Of a stretch of 64,000 bases of DNA, positions 1-8,731 are shown piece after piece. The notes beneath the pieces were generated by a model. That model was not told the DNA's origin, made no database searches, and saw only the letters and a list, made by a program, of their open reading frames with translations. The DNA is from CALDSL01 sp039810245 (lineage in GTDB: Bacteria; Chloroflexota; Anaerolineae; Anaerolineales; Anaerolineaceae): NCBI GenBank assembly GCA_039810245.1, contig JBDHWQ010000015.1, forward strand, positions 1 through 64,000, read 5' to 3'. The translations under genes and the position numbers were made by a program. Positions within the stretch are counted from its first letter, which is position 1, and each line of letters begins with the position of its first letter.

Positions 1-240
1 GTCGCTGTAGCTGTAGCCGCTGGCTTCCAGCGCCACGCCCTGGTGATTTTCGCCAAGCGAGTCCAGCCGCTGGCGCGGTACGCGCTCTAACGCCAGCTTG
101 CGGCCGGCAGCATTGCGCATGATCTCCGCCAGCCTGCCCTTTTCGTCCACGCCCTGCGCCACCAGCAGGCGGAAACAATCGCGCCGGCCGGCTTCCAGCA
201 CTTCAAAGACCGGGTTTCTTCCGACAATCCATTCACGCAT
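1..240 (-). CDS. rlmB: 23S rRNA (guanosine-2'-O-)-methyltransferase RlmB, N-terminal part (cut by window edge)
   Basis: Only the first 80 codons lie in the window, and the gene runs off the left end. The protein begins MREWIVGRNPVFEVLEAGRR, the substrate-binding N-terminal segment of the SpoU/TrmH family RlmB enzymes. These 2'-O-methylate a guanosine in the peptidyl-transferase loop of 23S rRNA using S-adenosylmethionine. The catalytic SPOUT knot domain is outside the window. It starts six bases after the cysS stop on the same strand. A cysS-rlmB neighbourhood is common in bacteria, which supports the call. YacO-type or other SpoU paralogues cannot be excluded from the fragment alone. Confidence 0.85.
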   Translation of the reverse strand, partial: MREWIVGRNPVFEVLEAGRRDCFRLLVAQGVDEKGRLAEIMRNAAGRKLALERVPRQRLDSLGENHQGVALEASGYSYSD

Positions 241-246
241 AGCGGC

Positions 247-1650
247 TTAACCCTGGTAACGCCAGGTGGTGCCTTCTTTACTGTCTTCCAGGCTCACGCC
301 CAGACCGGCCAGACGGTCGCGCACCAGATCGGAGAGCGCCCATAATTTTTGCTTGCGCAGCTCCACGCGCACGTCCACCAGCAGGTCAATGAACGGGTCG
401 GCAGCCTGCTGCCCCTGCTCGTCGCCTTGCAACGTCAGCCCCAGCACGCCAGTCAACTCGCGCAACAGGTCCTGCGCGGCGCGTAACTGCGCATCCTGCG
501 CGCCATCGGCGCGCGCCTGGTTGATCACGCGCACCAGCTCGAACAGCGCGCCCAGCGCGCCAGCGCTGTTGAAGTCGTCGTCCATGCTCTCGATAAAGCC
601 GTCTTTCACGGCTTCCATCTTGGATTGCAGCCCGTCGAGGCTCTCCTGTGGCGCGCCGGCGGCGCCAGGTAGTGCGGGGCGCAGCGCTGAGCGCAGCCGT
701 TCCAGCGCCTTTTCCGACTGCGCGATGACTTCGTCATTGAATGTTAGCGGGTTGCGATAGGCAGAGTTGAGCACCGTAATGCGCATGGCATCGCCGCTGT
801 GTTTCGCCAGGAAGTCCTCGATGGTGACCAGGTTGCCGAGCGATTTTGACATTTTCTCTCCGCCGAGCTGCAGCATGCCATTGTGCACCCAGTAGCGCGC
901 GAAGTTCTTGCCGGTCAGGCTTTCCGACTGTGCGATTTCGTTCTCATGGTGCGGGAAGATCAGGTCGTTGCCGCCACCGTGGATGTCAATCTGCTCGCCC
1001 AGGTGATGAAGGTTCATCGCTGAGCATTCGATGTGCCAGCCGGGACGCCCTTTACCCCACGGGCTATCCCAGGCGGGCTCGCCGGGCTTGGCCGCTTTCC
1101 ACAGCGCAAAGTCCATAGGATGTTCCTTACGCTCGTCCACGTCGATACGCGCGCCGGCCTGCATGTCTTCCACTTTGCGCCCGGAAAGGCGGCCATAATC
1201 CGGGTCGCGCTGCACGCGGAAGTACACATCACCATCCACAGGGTAAGCGTAGCCGCTGTCGATCAGACCCTCTACCATGTGAATGATCTGGTCGATCTCG
1301 CGCGTGGCGCGCGGTTGGATGGTGGCTGGCAGCACATTCAGGTCGTGCAGGTTCTGCTGGAATTCACGGATGTAGCCTTCCGCCAGCTCAAACGGGTCGA
1401 CATTTTGCTGCGCCGCGCGGTTGATGATTTTATCATCTACGTCGGTGAAGTTCATGGCGTGGATCACATCAAAGCCGCGGTACTCAAGGTAACGGCGGAT
1501 GATGTCGAACACCAGTGCCGACATGGCGTGCCCGACGTGCGCCTTGCTGTATACCGTTGGTCCGCACACGTACATCTTCACACGCCCCGGCTCGAGCGTT
1601 TCCAGGTTTTCCTTCTTGCGCGTCAACGTATTGTAAATGCGGATGCTCAT
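247..1650 (-). CDS. cysS: Cysteinyl-tRNA synthetase
   Basis: Class I aminoacyl-tRNA synthetase that charges tRNA-Cys with cysteine in the cytoplasm. The 467 residues match the usual family length. The HIGH signature is present as HVGH at residues 38-41 and the KMSKS loop at 266-270. The zinc site used for cysteine discrimination is intact: Cys29, Cys209, His234 and Glu238. The C-terminal part is the DALR-type helical tRNA-binding region. It lies between the PIN-TRAM gene (22 bases upstream) and rlmB (6 bases downstream), and all three read as one operon from the promoter near 2841-2869. The start at 1650 gives the canonical MSIRIYNTLTR N-terminus. Confidence 0.97.
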   Translation of the reverse strand: MSIRIYNTLTRKKENLETLEPGRVKMYVCGPTVYSKAHVGHAMSALVFDIIRRYLEYRGFDVIHAMNFTDVDDKIINRAAQQNVDPFELAEGYIREFQQNLHDLNVLPATIQPRATREIDQIIHMVEGLIDSGYAYPVDGDVYFRVQRDPDYGRLSGRKVEDMQAGARIDVDERKEHPMDFALWKAAKPGEPAWDSPWGKGRPGWHIECSAMNLHHLGEQIDIHGGGNDLIFPHHENEIAQSESLTGKNFARYWVHNGMLQLGGEKMSKSLGNLVTIEDFLAKHSGDAMRITVLNSAYRNPLTFNDEVIAQSEKALERLRSALRPALPGAAGAPQESLDGLQSKMEAVKDGFIESMDDDFNSAGALGALFELVRVINQARADGAQDAQLRAAQDLLRELTGVLGLTLQGDEQGQQAADPFIDLLVDVRVELRKQKLWALSDLVRDRLAGLGVSLEDSKEGTTWRYQG

Positions 1651-1672
1651 GCAGTCCTCTCCACGCCTCTTC

Positions 1673-2782
1673 TTATCGTTCCGTCATGTACTTTTCTTCC
1701 GGACGGCCAAAGATCATGCGGCCGGCGGCGGTTTGCAGCACCTTGGTCACCGTGACCGGGATTTCCTGGCCCATGTGCTCGCGCCCGTTTTCGATCACTA
1801 CCATCGTGCCGTCGTCCATGTAGCCGACGCCCTGGCCCGATTCCTTGCCTTCCTGGATGACACGCACGCTGAGCACTTCGCCAGGCAGCAGCACGGATTT
1901 GACCGCGTTGGCCAGCTCGTTGACGTTGAGGATCGAAACCCCTTGCAGCTCGGCAATGCGGTTGAGATTGTAATCATTGGTGAGGATAGGACAGCGCAAC
2001 TGCCGCGCCAGGATCACCAGCTTATCATCCACCTCGCGCACGCCTTCCACGTCTACGTCGCTGACGCGCACGGGAATATTCGGCTCTTTCTGCAACTGCG
2101 AAAGAACTTCCATGCCGCGGCGCCCGCGCTGGCGGCGCAGGCTGTCGGGAGAATCAGCAATATATTGTAATTCGTTCAACACAAACCGCGGGATCAGCAG
2201 CGATCCCGGGAGAAAACCAGTGCGGGCAATATCGGCGATGCGTCCATCAATGATCACGCTGGTGTCGAGCAGAATGGAGTGGGAGTCGGCCCACTTCTTC
2301 TCCGTTTCCTCAGGGGTAGCTGCCTGGGCCTGCCCACCGCGGTTGGTGATGGCGGATACCAAGCCAAACAGGTCATTCTGGCGCATGACGAAGACGGCCA
2401 CGCCCAGGTAGCCACAAACGATCACGCCGATGAACGGCAGAATTTTTCCAAAGGGCGGCGGCAGCAGTGAGAGCGGGAAGGCCAGCAGCGCGGCGATCAT
2501 CAAGCCGGCGATAATTCCGATCAATGAAGCGAATAATGACTGGGTGGAAACCTGTCCAAGTAGATTGCGCAGCGCGCGTACGGGCCGGGTGGTAATGAAT
2601 GGAGTAAGGATAAGTCCAACTAAAGCGCCCACGAGGCCAATGGTGAAAGCGTACTGCTCAACGGTGAAATTGTACGGGCTGGGGGCGGCTTCGGCCATGC
2701 GGCCCAGCGCGGTGCCCCAGTACACACCAACGACGGAAAACACAATCATTCCGATGAGCCGGATAATAAAATCAGCACTCAT
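1673..2782 (-). CDS. Membrane-anchored PIN-TRAM domain protein (YacL-like)
   Basis: 369-residue protein with about four hydrophobic helices in residues 1-150, a PIN nuclease-like domain (about 169-285) and a C-terminal TRAM domain (about 295-355). The PIN acidic residues are visible in the stretches LLDTSVIIDGR, VLNELQ and ILTNDYNLN. This is the architecture of Bacillus YacL and its relatives in Chloroflexota and Actinobacteria. PIN domains are Mg-dependent RNases and TRAM domains bind RNA, so a membrane-tethered ribonuclease role is the family expectation, not shown here. It is the first gene of the PIN-TRAM, cysS, rlmB operon. In Firmicutes yacL also sits near cysS. The start at 2782 follows a purine-rich AGGAG element. 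Confidence 0.9.
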   Translation of the reverse strand: MSADFIIRLIGMIVFSVVGVYWGTALGRMAEAAPSPYNFTVEQYAFTIGLVGALVGLILTPFITTRPVRALRNLLGQVSTQSLFASLIGIIAGLMIAALLAFPLSLLPPPFGKILPFIGVIVCGYLGVAVFVMRQNDLFGLVSAITNRGGQAQAATPEETEKKWADSHSILLDTSVIIDGRIADIARTGFLPGSLLIPRFVLNELQYIADSPDSLRRQRGRRGMEVLSQLQKEPNIPVRVSDVDVEGVREVDDKLVILARQLRCPILTNDYNLNRIAELQGVSILNVNELANAVKSVLLPGEVLSVRVIQEGKESGQGVGYMDDGTMVVIENGREHMGQEIPVTVTKVLQTAAGRMIFGRPEEKYMTER

Positions 2783-2840
2783 AGATAACTCCTATCGGTT
2801 GTTAAAGAGCATATGACGAAGGATAATTCCTCTGCCTTAA

Positions 2841-2869
2841 ATGATAGCATGAGAGCCGGGGCAAGTCAA
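2841..2869 (-). promoter_or_regulatory. Sigma-70-type promoter of the PIN-TRAM/cysS/rlmB operon
   Basis: On the minus strand TTGACT (2869-2864) and TATCAT (2846-2841) are separated by 17 bases, with a TG one base before the -10 box (extended -10). The start codon at 2782 lies about 55 bases downstream of the -10 box, leaving a normal leader with a ribosome binding site. The promoter lies between the stop of the DJ-1 gene and the start of the PIN-TRAM gene. Confidence 0.7.
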
Positions 2870-2875
2870 ATTGAA

Positions 2876-3382
2876 TTACGATTCGATCACCTCAATAATC
2901 TTTTCTGCGAACAGGCGCGAGGCTTTGGGCGCATTGGCGGTAATTATGCGCCCATCCACCGTCACCCCCGGTCCGCAGTAACGTGCCCCGCCGCGCTCCA
3001 ACGCTGCCGCCTGCGTGCCGGCCACGGTGGCATTCTTTCCCTGCAGCAGCCCGGCGTTGGCCAGGATCACCGGCGCCAGGCAGATGGCCGCAACCACGCC
3101 CTTCTTCTGGTCCATCTCGCGCGCTAAGCGCAGCGCCTCCACGTGCTGGAAATACATCTTCGACCCGCCGCCCACGAACACCAGCACGTCGAAATCCGCA
3201 GCGCGGGCATCGGCCAGGGGCAGGGTGGCCGTGGCGTGCCCGCCGCGCGAACCGGAACATTCACCGGCTGTCGTGCTGGCGATGACAATCTCGTGCCCGG
3301 CACGTTCCAACTCCGCCTGGGTAACAAATAGCTCTTCATCGCGAAAACGTTGTGGCGCAATTACCATCAGTATTTTTGCCAT
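2876..3382 (-). CDS. DJ-1/PfpI family protein
   Basis: 168-residue single-domain protein of the class I glutamine amidotransferase-like DJ-1/PfpI superfamily. The nucleophile-elbow cysteine is Cys101 in AAICLAP, and the conserved acidic residue is in RDEELF near the N-terminus. The histidine of classical PfpI proteases (ICHGP) is replaced by Leu here (CLAP). Protease or glyoxalase activity is therefore uncertain, and members also act as deglycases or redox sensors. There is no signal peptide, so it is cytoplasmic. It stands alone downstream of the zinc-ribbon gene terminator. The specific substrate cannot be told from sequence. Confidence 0.85.
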   Translation of the reverse strand: MAKILMVIAPQRFRDEELFVTQAELERAGHEIVIASTTAGECSGSRGGHATATLPLADARAADFDVLVFVGGGSKMYFQHVEALRLAREMDQKKGVVAAICLAPVILANAGLLQGKNATVAGTQAAALERGGARYCGPGVTVDGRIITANAPKASRLFAEKIIEVIES

Positions 3383-3403
3383 GCAACACCTCGGGCACAG
3401 TCA

Positions 3404-3438
3404 CGAAGAAAACGCCGCCGAGTATTCTCAGGCGGCGT
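3404..3438 (-). terminator. Intrinsic terminator after the zinc-ribbon gene
   Basis: A perfect 8-bp stem ACGCCGCC (3412-3419) / GGCGGCGT (3431-3438) with an 11-base loop. On the minus strand it is followed by TTTCTTC. It lies between the stop of the zinc-ribbon gene (3447) and the start of the DJ-1 gene (3382), so it would end the upstream transcript. Confidence 0.6.
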
Positions 3439-3446
3439 GGATGGAT

Positions 3447-3737
3447 TTATTCGGGGTGGGTGGGGCGCTGGCTCTTCACCCCCGCCCGCGGTGAGACCGC
3501 TCGCGAGCGGCTGGATGGCTTACCCGCGTTAGGGTTGAGCAGCAGGTTGAGCTGGTTGAGCGCGTGCAGGTCGTACTCACGCCGCCCGCAAACGTCACAG
3601 ATCCAGGCCGGAAAATCTGGAACGGTGATCAGTTCCTCTCCCAACCAGGTGAAATAGGTGATGTACTGGCGCGTGAGATGGCCGGCCGGACATTCGGTGC
3701 AGGGCAGGGATTCATCTTCGTTCCTGATGTTCATCAT
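3447..3737 (-). CDS. YgiT-type zinc finger protein
   Basis: 96-residue protein with two CxxC pairs (CTEC near the N-terminus and CDVC about 30 residues later) in the pattern of YgiT/MqsA-type zinc-ribbon domains. The sequence between them (ITVPDFPAWICDVCG) is typical of the antitoxin-like N-terminal domain found beside MqsR or DUF4258-type toxins. No toxin gene is visible next to it: the neighbours are lepB and a DJ-1 gene. The C-terminal tail is Pro/Ser/Arg-rich and low in structure. The start at 3737 is chosen because AAGGAGAGGC immediately precedes it, although an ATG at 3758 is also in frame and a second ATG follows directly at 3734. It may be an orphan antitoxin or a stand-alone zinc ribbon. 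Confidence 0.7.
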   Translation of the reverse strand: MMNIRNEDESLPCTECPAGHLTRQYITYFTWLGEELITVPDFPAWICDVCGRREYDLHALNQLNLLLNPNAGKPSSRSRAVSPRAGVKSQRPTHPE

Positions 3738-3778
3738 GCCTCTCCTTTTGCATGGCATAGAAACCGTGTTAGGCCGAT

Positions 3779-4387
3779 CTATGGAGCGTTGGCGGCGTTG
3801 ACGATCGGTGAGCGGCTGAGGACTTTCATATCGCTGAACGGCCAGTAGACCACCAGCGCCTTGCCGACCACATTATTGAAAGGCACATATCCCCAATCAT
3901 GCGAATCCGAAGAAGAATTGCGATTGTCACCCAACACGAATAACGAATTCGGTGGCACTTTCCACACGCCTTCGTATTCCGGCTCGGCAGCGATGTAATC
4001 CTCTTCCAGTGAATAGCCATTGACTTCCACGCGATTATTGCCAATACGCACTTCGTCGCCCGGCAAGCCCACCACGCGCTTGATGTAATCCACGCTCGGG
4101 TCCGGCGGGTAATGGAAAACAATCACGTCGCCGTATTTGTAATCGCCCAACCGGTAGGCCAGTTTATTCACCAGGATGAATTCACCCGGCATTAACGTGG
4201 GCTCCATGCTGATATTTTCCACGCGCACGCGCGCCACCACGCTGTCAATGAGGAAATACAGTGCAACCGCCAGTACAATCGTCTGTATGGTTTCGAGGAG
4301 AAAATTCACCCAGGCAGAGCGCGTGTCTTGCGGCGGTGACGCGGGTGGCATTTCGGCGTTGTACGGTTCGAAAGGCTTGTTCTCCAT
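3779..4387 (-). CDS. lepB: Signal peptidase I
   Basis: Type I signal peptidase that removes signal peptides from exported proteins at the outer face of the cytoplasmic membrane. Starting at 4387 the protein has 202 residues: a short cytoplasmic tail, one membrane helix (about 28-52), then the S26 catalytic fold. The Ser/Lys dyad is Ser60 (in ENISMEPTL) and Lys103 (in DYIKRVVGLPGD), and the box E motif GDNRNSSSDSHDWG is intact. A longer reading frame up to 4528 exists, but its extra N-terminus has no family similarity. A promoter candidate lies about 100 bases upstream. Many lipoproteins and secreted proteins in this window would be processed by the general export machinery this enzyme serves. 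Confidence 0.95.
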   Translation of the reverse strand: MENKPFEPYNAEMPPASPPQDTRSAWVNFLLETIQTIVLAVALYFLIDSVVARVRVENISMEPTLMPGEFILVNKLAYRLGDYKYGDVIVFHYPPDPSVDYIKRVVGLPGDEVRIGNNRVEVNGYSLEEDYIAAEPEYEGVWKVPPNSLFVLGDNRNSSSDSHDWGYVPFNNVVGKALVVYWPFSDMKVLSRSPIVNAANAP

Positions 4388-4489
4388 ACCTATAACTTTC
4401 CCCGGCACTGCGCCCGTCTCTGTTGAAAGCCCTTCTCTCACGCGCACATTCACGATTCTGCAGCGCAGGCGGTCACAATACTTGCTGAC

Positions 4490-4518
4490 ATTATAAGCGC
4501 CAAAAGGGCCATTCGCAA
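4490..4518 (-). promoter_or_regulatory. Probable lepB promoter
   Basis: On the minus strand TTGCGA (4518-4513) and TATAAT (4495-4490) are spaced by 17 bases. It lies about 100 bases upstream of the lepB start in the 261-base divergent region between lepB and the DUF1801 gene. The remainder of that region (4519-4648) shows no gene. Confidence 0.5.
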
Positions 4519-4648
4519 GGGCACACACAAGAATGCAGGTTGCCTGTAGGGCCGGCGCGCGGAAGGATGTACGCGCTATTGCTGGCCGGGCAGGCAGCCA
4601 TCAAAATAAACCCAATGCAGTCAAACGACCATCAGAATCGGAGAGAAC

Positions 4649-5059
4649 GTGGCTGAGAACAAGACCAGACCCAGCGACGCCAGCGTTGACCATTTTTTGC
4701 AAAGTATTGACGATGCCGGGAAGCGCCAGGATTGCTATACCATCCTTGATATGATGCGTTCTGCCAGCGGAGAAGCGCCAAAACTATGGGGCGGCAGTAT
4801 GGTTGGCTTTGGCGACGAGCATTACCGCTATGAATCCGGACGCGAAGGTGACACCTTCAAGATCGGGTTCTCGCCGCGCAAGCAGGCGCTGACCATCTAC
4901 CTGACGTACGGCTTTGAAGGCCAGCAGGAATTGATGCAGCGCCTGGGCAAGTTTAAAACAGGCAAAGCCTGCCTGTATATCAAACGCTTGGAAGACGTTG
5001 ACCTGGACGTGCTCGACCGGCTGATCCGCTGGTCGCTCGAACACAAACAGACCGGGTAA
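4649..5059 (+). CDS. DUF1801 domain protein
   Basis: 136 residues, nearly all a DUF1801 (YdhG-like) domain. The characteristic segments are YESGREGDTFKIGFSPRK and LGKFKTGKACLYIKRLEDVD. The family has a YjbR/MmcQ-like alpha/beta fold of unknown biochemical role and occurs widely as a small cytoplasmic protein. A GTG start at 4649 is preceded by GGAGAG, five bases away. It is transcribed divergently from lepB and converges on der with only nine bases between the stop codons, so it is probably a single-gene unit. Confidence 0.85.
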   Translation: MAENKTRPSDASVDHFLQSIDDAGKRQDCYTILDMMRSASGEAPKLWGGSMVGFGDEHYRYESGREGDTFKIGFSPRKQALTIYLTYGFEGQQELMQRLGKFKTGKACLYIKRLEDVDLDVLDRLIRWSLEHKQTG

Positions 5060-5068
5060 GCACCATCA

Positions 5069-6433
5069 TCAGCGCCGCGCGCGCATCACGATGCGGATTG
5101 GCGTGCCCAGGAACGGGTACTCCTTGCGGATCGTGTTCTCCAGATAGCGCTCGTAGCTGAAATGTGACAGCGACGGATCGTTAACATACAACAGGAAGGT
5201 GGGCGGGTCGCTGCGCACCTGCGTGCCGTAATAGATCTTCAACGCCCGCCCGGCGTGGGCCGGGGCAGGGTGGGCATCCTGCGCGCTTTGCAGGATCTTG
5301 TTGATCTGTGAAGTGCTCAGGCGCGCCAGGCGCTCTTCCTGCACGCGCAGCGCGGTGGGCAGCACCTGATCGACACGCTGGCCGCTCTTGGCCGAGATAA
5401 ATAAGATCGGCACGTACGCAAGGAAGTTCAGGTCGCGGCGGATGATCTCGGTGTAGCCGTCCATGGTAAAGGTGTCTTTTTCCACCGCGTCCCATTTGTT
5501 CACCAGCACTACCACGCTCTTCCATTCCTCCAGGATGTACCCGGCAATGTGCGCATCCTGCGCGGACAGACGGTCGGTGGCATCCAGCATCAGCAGGGCC
5601 ACATCGCTTCGCTCGATGGCGCGCATGGTGCGCAGCACGCTGTATTTTTCTACGCCCGGCTCAATCTTGCCGCGCCGGCGGATGCCGGCGGTGTCAATCA
5701 GCGTGATCTCGATGCCTTCATACACCATCTTGGTATCTACCGCGTCGCGCGTGGTACCGGCAATCGGGCTGACAATGGCGCGTTCTTCGCCCACCAACCG
5801 GTTAAGCAGGCTGGACTTGCCCACATTGGGCTTGCCCACCAGCGCGATCTTGACCGAATCATCCTCTTCCTGATCGCCCAGGTCTTTGAACGAGGCAATC
5901 AGCGCGTCCAGCAGGTCGCCGGTTTCGGTGCCGTGCAGGGCCGATACCGGGTATGGATCGCCCAGGCCCAGCTCATAAAATTGCACCACATCATTGCGCA
6001 CTGCCTGGCTGTCCACCTTATTGACCACCAGGAAAATCGGCGGCCAGGGTTCGCCGTCGCGCGTCCTGCGGTAGCGGCGCAGGATTTCGGCCACTTCCAG
6101 ATCGGCCGGGGTGATGCCGGCCGCGCCATCCACCAGGAACAGGATTGCATCGGCTTCGCGAATGGCCAGCTCAGCCTGTTCGCGAATCTGGCTGATATAT
6201 TCCGCGGAACCAAGGGAAAGTGGCTCGCGCGCGCTGCTGCTGGTGGGGTCAATCCCGCCTGTGTCCACAATGTCAAAATTTACGCCCGCCCATTCCGCCT
6301 CGCTAAACAGGCGGTCACGCGTAGTGCCGGGGGTATCATCCACAATCGCCAGCGGCTGTCCGGCCAGGCGGTTAAACAGGGTGCTTTTTCCTACGTTTGG
6401 CCTTCCGACCAGGGCAACAACCGGTTTCGTCAT
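5069..6433 (-). CDS. der: Ribosome-assembly GTPase Der (EngA)
   Basis: 454-residue double-GTPase required for late 50S subunit assembly. The first G domain has its Walker A at residues 10-18 (GRPNVGKST) with DTPGTTRD and DTGG following. The second G domain, beginning near residue 195, has GKPNVGKSS, AGTTRDAVD, DTAG and NKWD. The C-terminal 100 residues form the KH-like domain, including the FLLYVN segment. All GTP-binding motifs are present and the length is normal. AAGGAAT precedes the ATG. The next gene upstream on the same strand is cdaR, 123 bases away, so der may have its own promoter. Confidence 0.97.
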   Translation of the reverse strand: MTKPVVALVGRPNVGKSTLFNRLAGQPLAIVDDTPGTTRDRLFSEAEWAGVNFDIVDTGGIDPTSSSAREPLSLGSAEYISQIREQAELAIREADAILFLVDGAAGITPADLEVAEILRRYRRTRDGEPWPPIFLVVNKVDSQAVRNDVVQFYELGLGDPYPVSALHGTETGDLLDALIASFKDLGDQEEDDSVKIALVGKPNVGKSSLLNRLVGEERAIVSPIAGTTRDAVDTKMVYEGIEITLIDTAGIRRRGKIEPGVEKYSVLRTMRAIERSDVALLMLDATDRLSAQDAHIAGYILEEWKSVVVLVNKWDAVEKDTFTMDGYTEIIRRDLNFLAYVPILFISAKSGQRVDQVLPTALRVQEERLARLSTSQINKILQSAQDAHPAPAHAGRALKIYYGTQVRSDPPTFLLYVNDPSLSHFSYERYLENTIRKEYPFLGTPIRIVMRARR

Positions 6434-6556
6434 TCCATATTCCTTATCTACGATTATTTCTTTCCCGCAGGACTATACCCTTCTTGATGCTCGGAGTATT
6501 TCGTCTCTGTAGGGCCGTATCCATTGATGGACTCAGGGCACTTCTCTGCGCGTTTG

Positions 6557-7816
6557 TTACGTGGGCCGCGGTGTAGGGCTGGGCTGCGGGCCACGGATTA
6601 TGGTTACTTCTACCGTACCCGGGATCACAGATTCAACACGCAGCTCTGGCAGTTGCAGCTCCACGCGCGGCGTGCGCTGGTAAGTGCCCAGTCCTTCGCC
6701 TTCCATCTCTACGATGACGCGCACGTCTTCTTTGGTCAATGTATCCAGTAGCGGCAGCGGGCCGGAGAGGATCACGTCTACCGTTTCCGGTGAAATCTCG
6801 GCTGCCTGGCCAGGCTCCAGGCCGATGACTTCCACGCGCATGGCGGAAAGCGTCAGGCTGCTCTCGATGGCGGCAATGCCCACCTGCACACTCACTGTCT
6901 GCTCACCTACCACTGAAACACCCGGGGGCAGCTCCAGGGGCAGGTTAACATCCAAATCGTCGCGAGCGCCAGTCAGGTCAAGCGATGCGGTTTCCACATA
7001 GCCTGGCAGGTCATTGATGATCTGCGGGTTGGTGGAGAAAATCGTCACTGCCGGCGGGGAGACGGAGATGGTCGTCAGCCGGTAACCGTTGGCAATCTGC
7101 CCGCTGGTAGCCACCTTGACCACCACATTGCGGTAACCGCCGCGGTTGGTGACCGTCTGGGTAACAGTGATGGTTTCGGGTGAGAGCGTGATGTTGTCCA
7201 CCGGCTGACCGCCCACGTCTACGGCCTGCAGTGTGAGCGTGCGGCTGATATTTTCGCGCACTTCCGCCAGGTCTAACACGGCGCGCACGCGCACAACGCG
7301 CTGAACCTGGCTCTGCGGGCCGCTGACGGCCACGCTGTCGGTGCTCAACTGCGGGGCTTCGGCCAGAAACCCAACCGCCGGCTCGCCGCGCTGCAGCAGT
7401 TCGATCGTGAATGAGCGCGTCTCCAGCGGTTCCAGGGTCACGTTGATGCTTTCTGGCGCGCTGCTCACCACCTGCATCGGGCGCATGCGCACGTGGATCT
7501 GCACCGGCACTTCATGCGTGCCGGCACCCAGCCCGGAAAGGTCTGCTACTGCGCTTACCGGATCGGTTTCCGTCTGCATTGCATTCCAGATGGATTGCGG
7601 CGCGCTGAGCTTGATATTGTTCACCTCCGGCACCGGGCTGGTGAGCACCAGGTTGGGATCGAGGCCCACCACGTCAATGCGCACCACGCGATCATATTGA
7701 CGCGGCACAATCGGGTCGGCGGCCGTGACCGCCGAGATCCATACCGCTACGGCCAGCACAATCGCCAGTACCAGGCTGGGTAGAAATTTCATCAATGATC
7801 GAAACAACGACCTCAT
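6557..7816 (-). CDS. cdaR: YbbR-domain protein, probable CdaR (regulator of CdaA)
   Basis: 419-residue protein with one N-terminal membrane helix (about 11-32) and an extracytoplasmic part built of repeated YbbR beta domains, the last ending in TVEVTIIRG. In Firmicutes YbbR/CdaR binds the diadenylate cyclase CdaA and modulates c-di-AMP synthesis. The gene here follows cdaA by 15 bases on the same strand, the classic arrangement, although glmM is not adjacent. The C-terminus after the last YbbR unit is a short Pro-rich tail (PQPSPTPRPT). Function is assigned from domain and synteny. Confidence 0.85.
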   Translation of the reverse strand: MRSLFRSLMKFLPSLVLAIVLAVAVWISAVTAADPIVPRQYDRVVRIDVVGLDPNLVLTSPVPEVNNIKLSAPQSIWNAMQTETDPVSAVADLSGLGAGTHEVPVQIHVRMRPMQVVSSAPESINVTLEPLETRSFTIELLQRGEPAVGFLAEAPQLSTDSVAVSGPQSQVQRVVRVRAVLDLAEVRENISRTLTLQAVDVGGQPVDNITLSPETITVTQTVTNRGGYRNVVVKVATSGQIANGYRLTTISVSPPAVTIFSTNPQIINDLPGYVETASLDLTGARDDLDVNLPLELPPGVSVVGEQTVSVQVGIAAIESSLTLSAMRVEVIGLEPGQAAEISPETVDVILSGPLPLLDTLTKEDVRVIVEMEGEGLGTYQRTPRVELQLPELRVESVIPGTVEVTIIRGPQPSPTPRPT

Positions 7817-7831
7817 CGAGCTGCGTCCTTC

Positions 7832-8731
7832 TTATTCATCCGAGCGCCGGCCCTGGTTTGCGCCTGGCGGTTCCGGTTTGCGGAACAGCCGCGTGGCAAA
7901 GGTGATCGGTGTCGTAGGCGCATCCAGCGGGCGGTAAAACGCCAGCAGGATATTTTCCAGCCGCTCGCTGTCCAACCGGCGGATCATGCGCCCCGCGTGG
8001 GCAATGGAAATCGAGCCAGTCTCCTCTGAGACCACCACCGCGATGGCATCGCTGGCTTCAGAGATACCCAGCGCCGCGCGGTGGCGCAGCCCCATCTGGC
8101 GCTCTGGCGAGCGGTTGAGCACGCCGCTGGCGGAAAGTGGCATTACGGCCGCCGCCGCGGTGATGCGATTGTCTGAGATGATCACCGCGCCATCGTGCAG
8201 GGGTGTATTGGGGTAAAAAATTTGCAGCAGCAGTTCCGGCGTCACCTTGGCGTTGAGCCGCACTCCGGTGTTCACGTACTCATCCAGCGCATCACTGCGC
8301 TGCAAGATAATCAGCGCGCCGTGCTGGCGCGCCGAAAGCCGCGCGGCAGCGCTCACCACCCCCCGGATAGTATCCTGAATAGCCTGCATGGCGGCTGAGT
8401 CCTGCCGCAGGAACAGCGTGCTCGACCCGGCGCGTCCCAGCCGTTCCAGCCCGCGCCGAATTTCGGGCGCAAAGATTACCGGAATGGCAAACACCAGGGC
8501 TGGCAGCGTGGTACTCACCAGCCAGGAAAATGCTGGCAGGTTAACCAGGCTGGTCAACAGGCTCAGCAGAATCACCATCAGGATCACGCCCCTCAACAGC
8601 ACCATCGCCTGGGTCTCGCGAACCATGATGAAGATGCCAAAGAAGATGGCAGTGACCAGGGCAAGGTCAATTAAGCTAAGCCAGTTCAGCCGTTGAAACA
8701 AAAATAGCAGTTCGTTGAGCAGATTTGGCAC
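7832..8731 (-). CDS. cdaA: Diadenylate cyclase CdaA (DAC domain)
   Basis: 299-residue membrane enzyme that condenses two ATP into cyclic di-AMP, a messenger for potassium, osmotic and cell-wall homeostasis. Three hydrophobic helices occupy roughly residues 15-90. The DAC domain follows, with the DGA motif in LHDGAVIIS and the RHR motif in GLRHRAALG, both catalytic signatures. The last 40 residues (ending RRSDE) are a variable tail. The start is GTG at 8731, and a TACAAT -10-like box lies about 45 bases upstream at 8781-8776. It forms an operon with the YbbR protein downstream. Confidence 0.95.
   Translation of the reverse strand: MPNLLNELLFLFQRLNWLSLIDLALVTAIFFGIFIMVRETQAMVLLRGVILMVILLSLLTSLVNLPAFSWLVSTTLPALVFAIPVIFAPEIRRGLERLGRAGSSTLFLRQDSAAMQAIQDTIRGVVSAAARLSARQHGALIILQRSDALDEYVNTGVRLNAKVTPELLLQIFYPNTPLHDGAVIISDNRITAAAAVMPLSASGVLNRSPERQMGLRHRAALGISEASDAIAVVVSEETGSISIAHAGRMIRRLDSERLENILLAFYRPLDAPTTPITFATRLFRKPEPPGANQGRRSDE

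Noticed and set aside
1033..1755. Open frame of 240 residues on the plus strand opposite cysS
   Set aside because: It is a shadow of the cysS gene in a GC-rich region, with no start signal or family similarity. The minus-strand gene has all synthetase motifs.
5549..6487. Open frame of 312 residues opposite der
   Set aside because: Same reason: high-GC antisense frame over a verified GTPase gene, with atypical His/Gln-rich composition.
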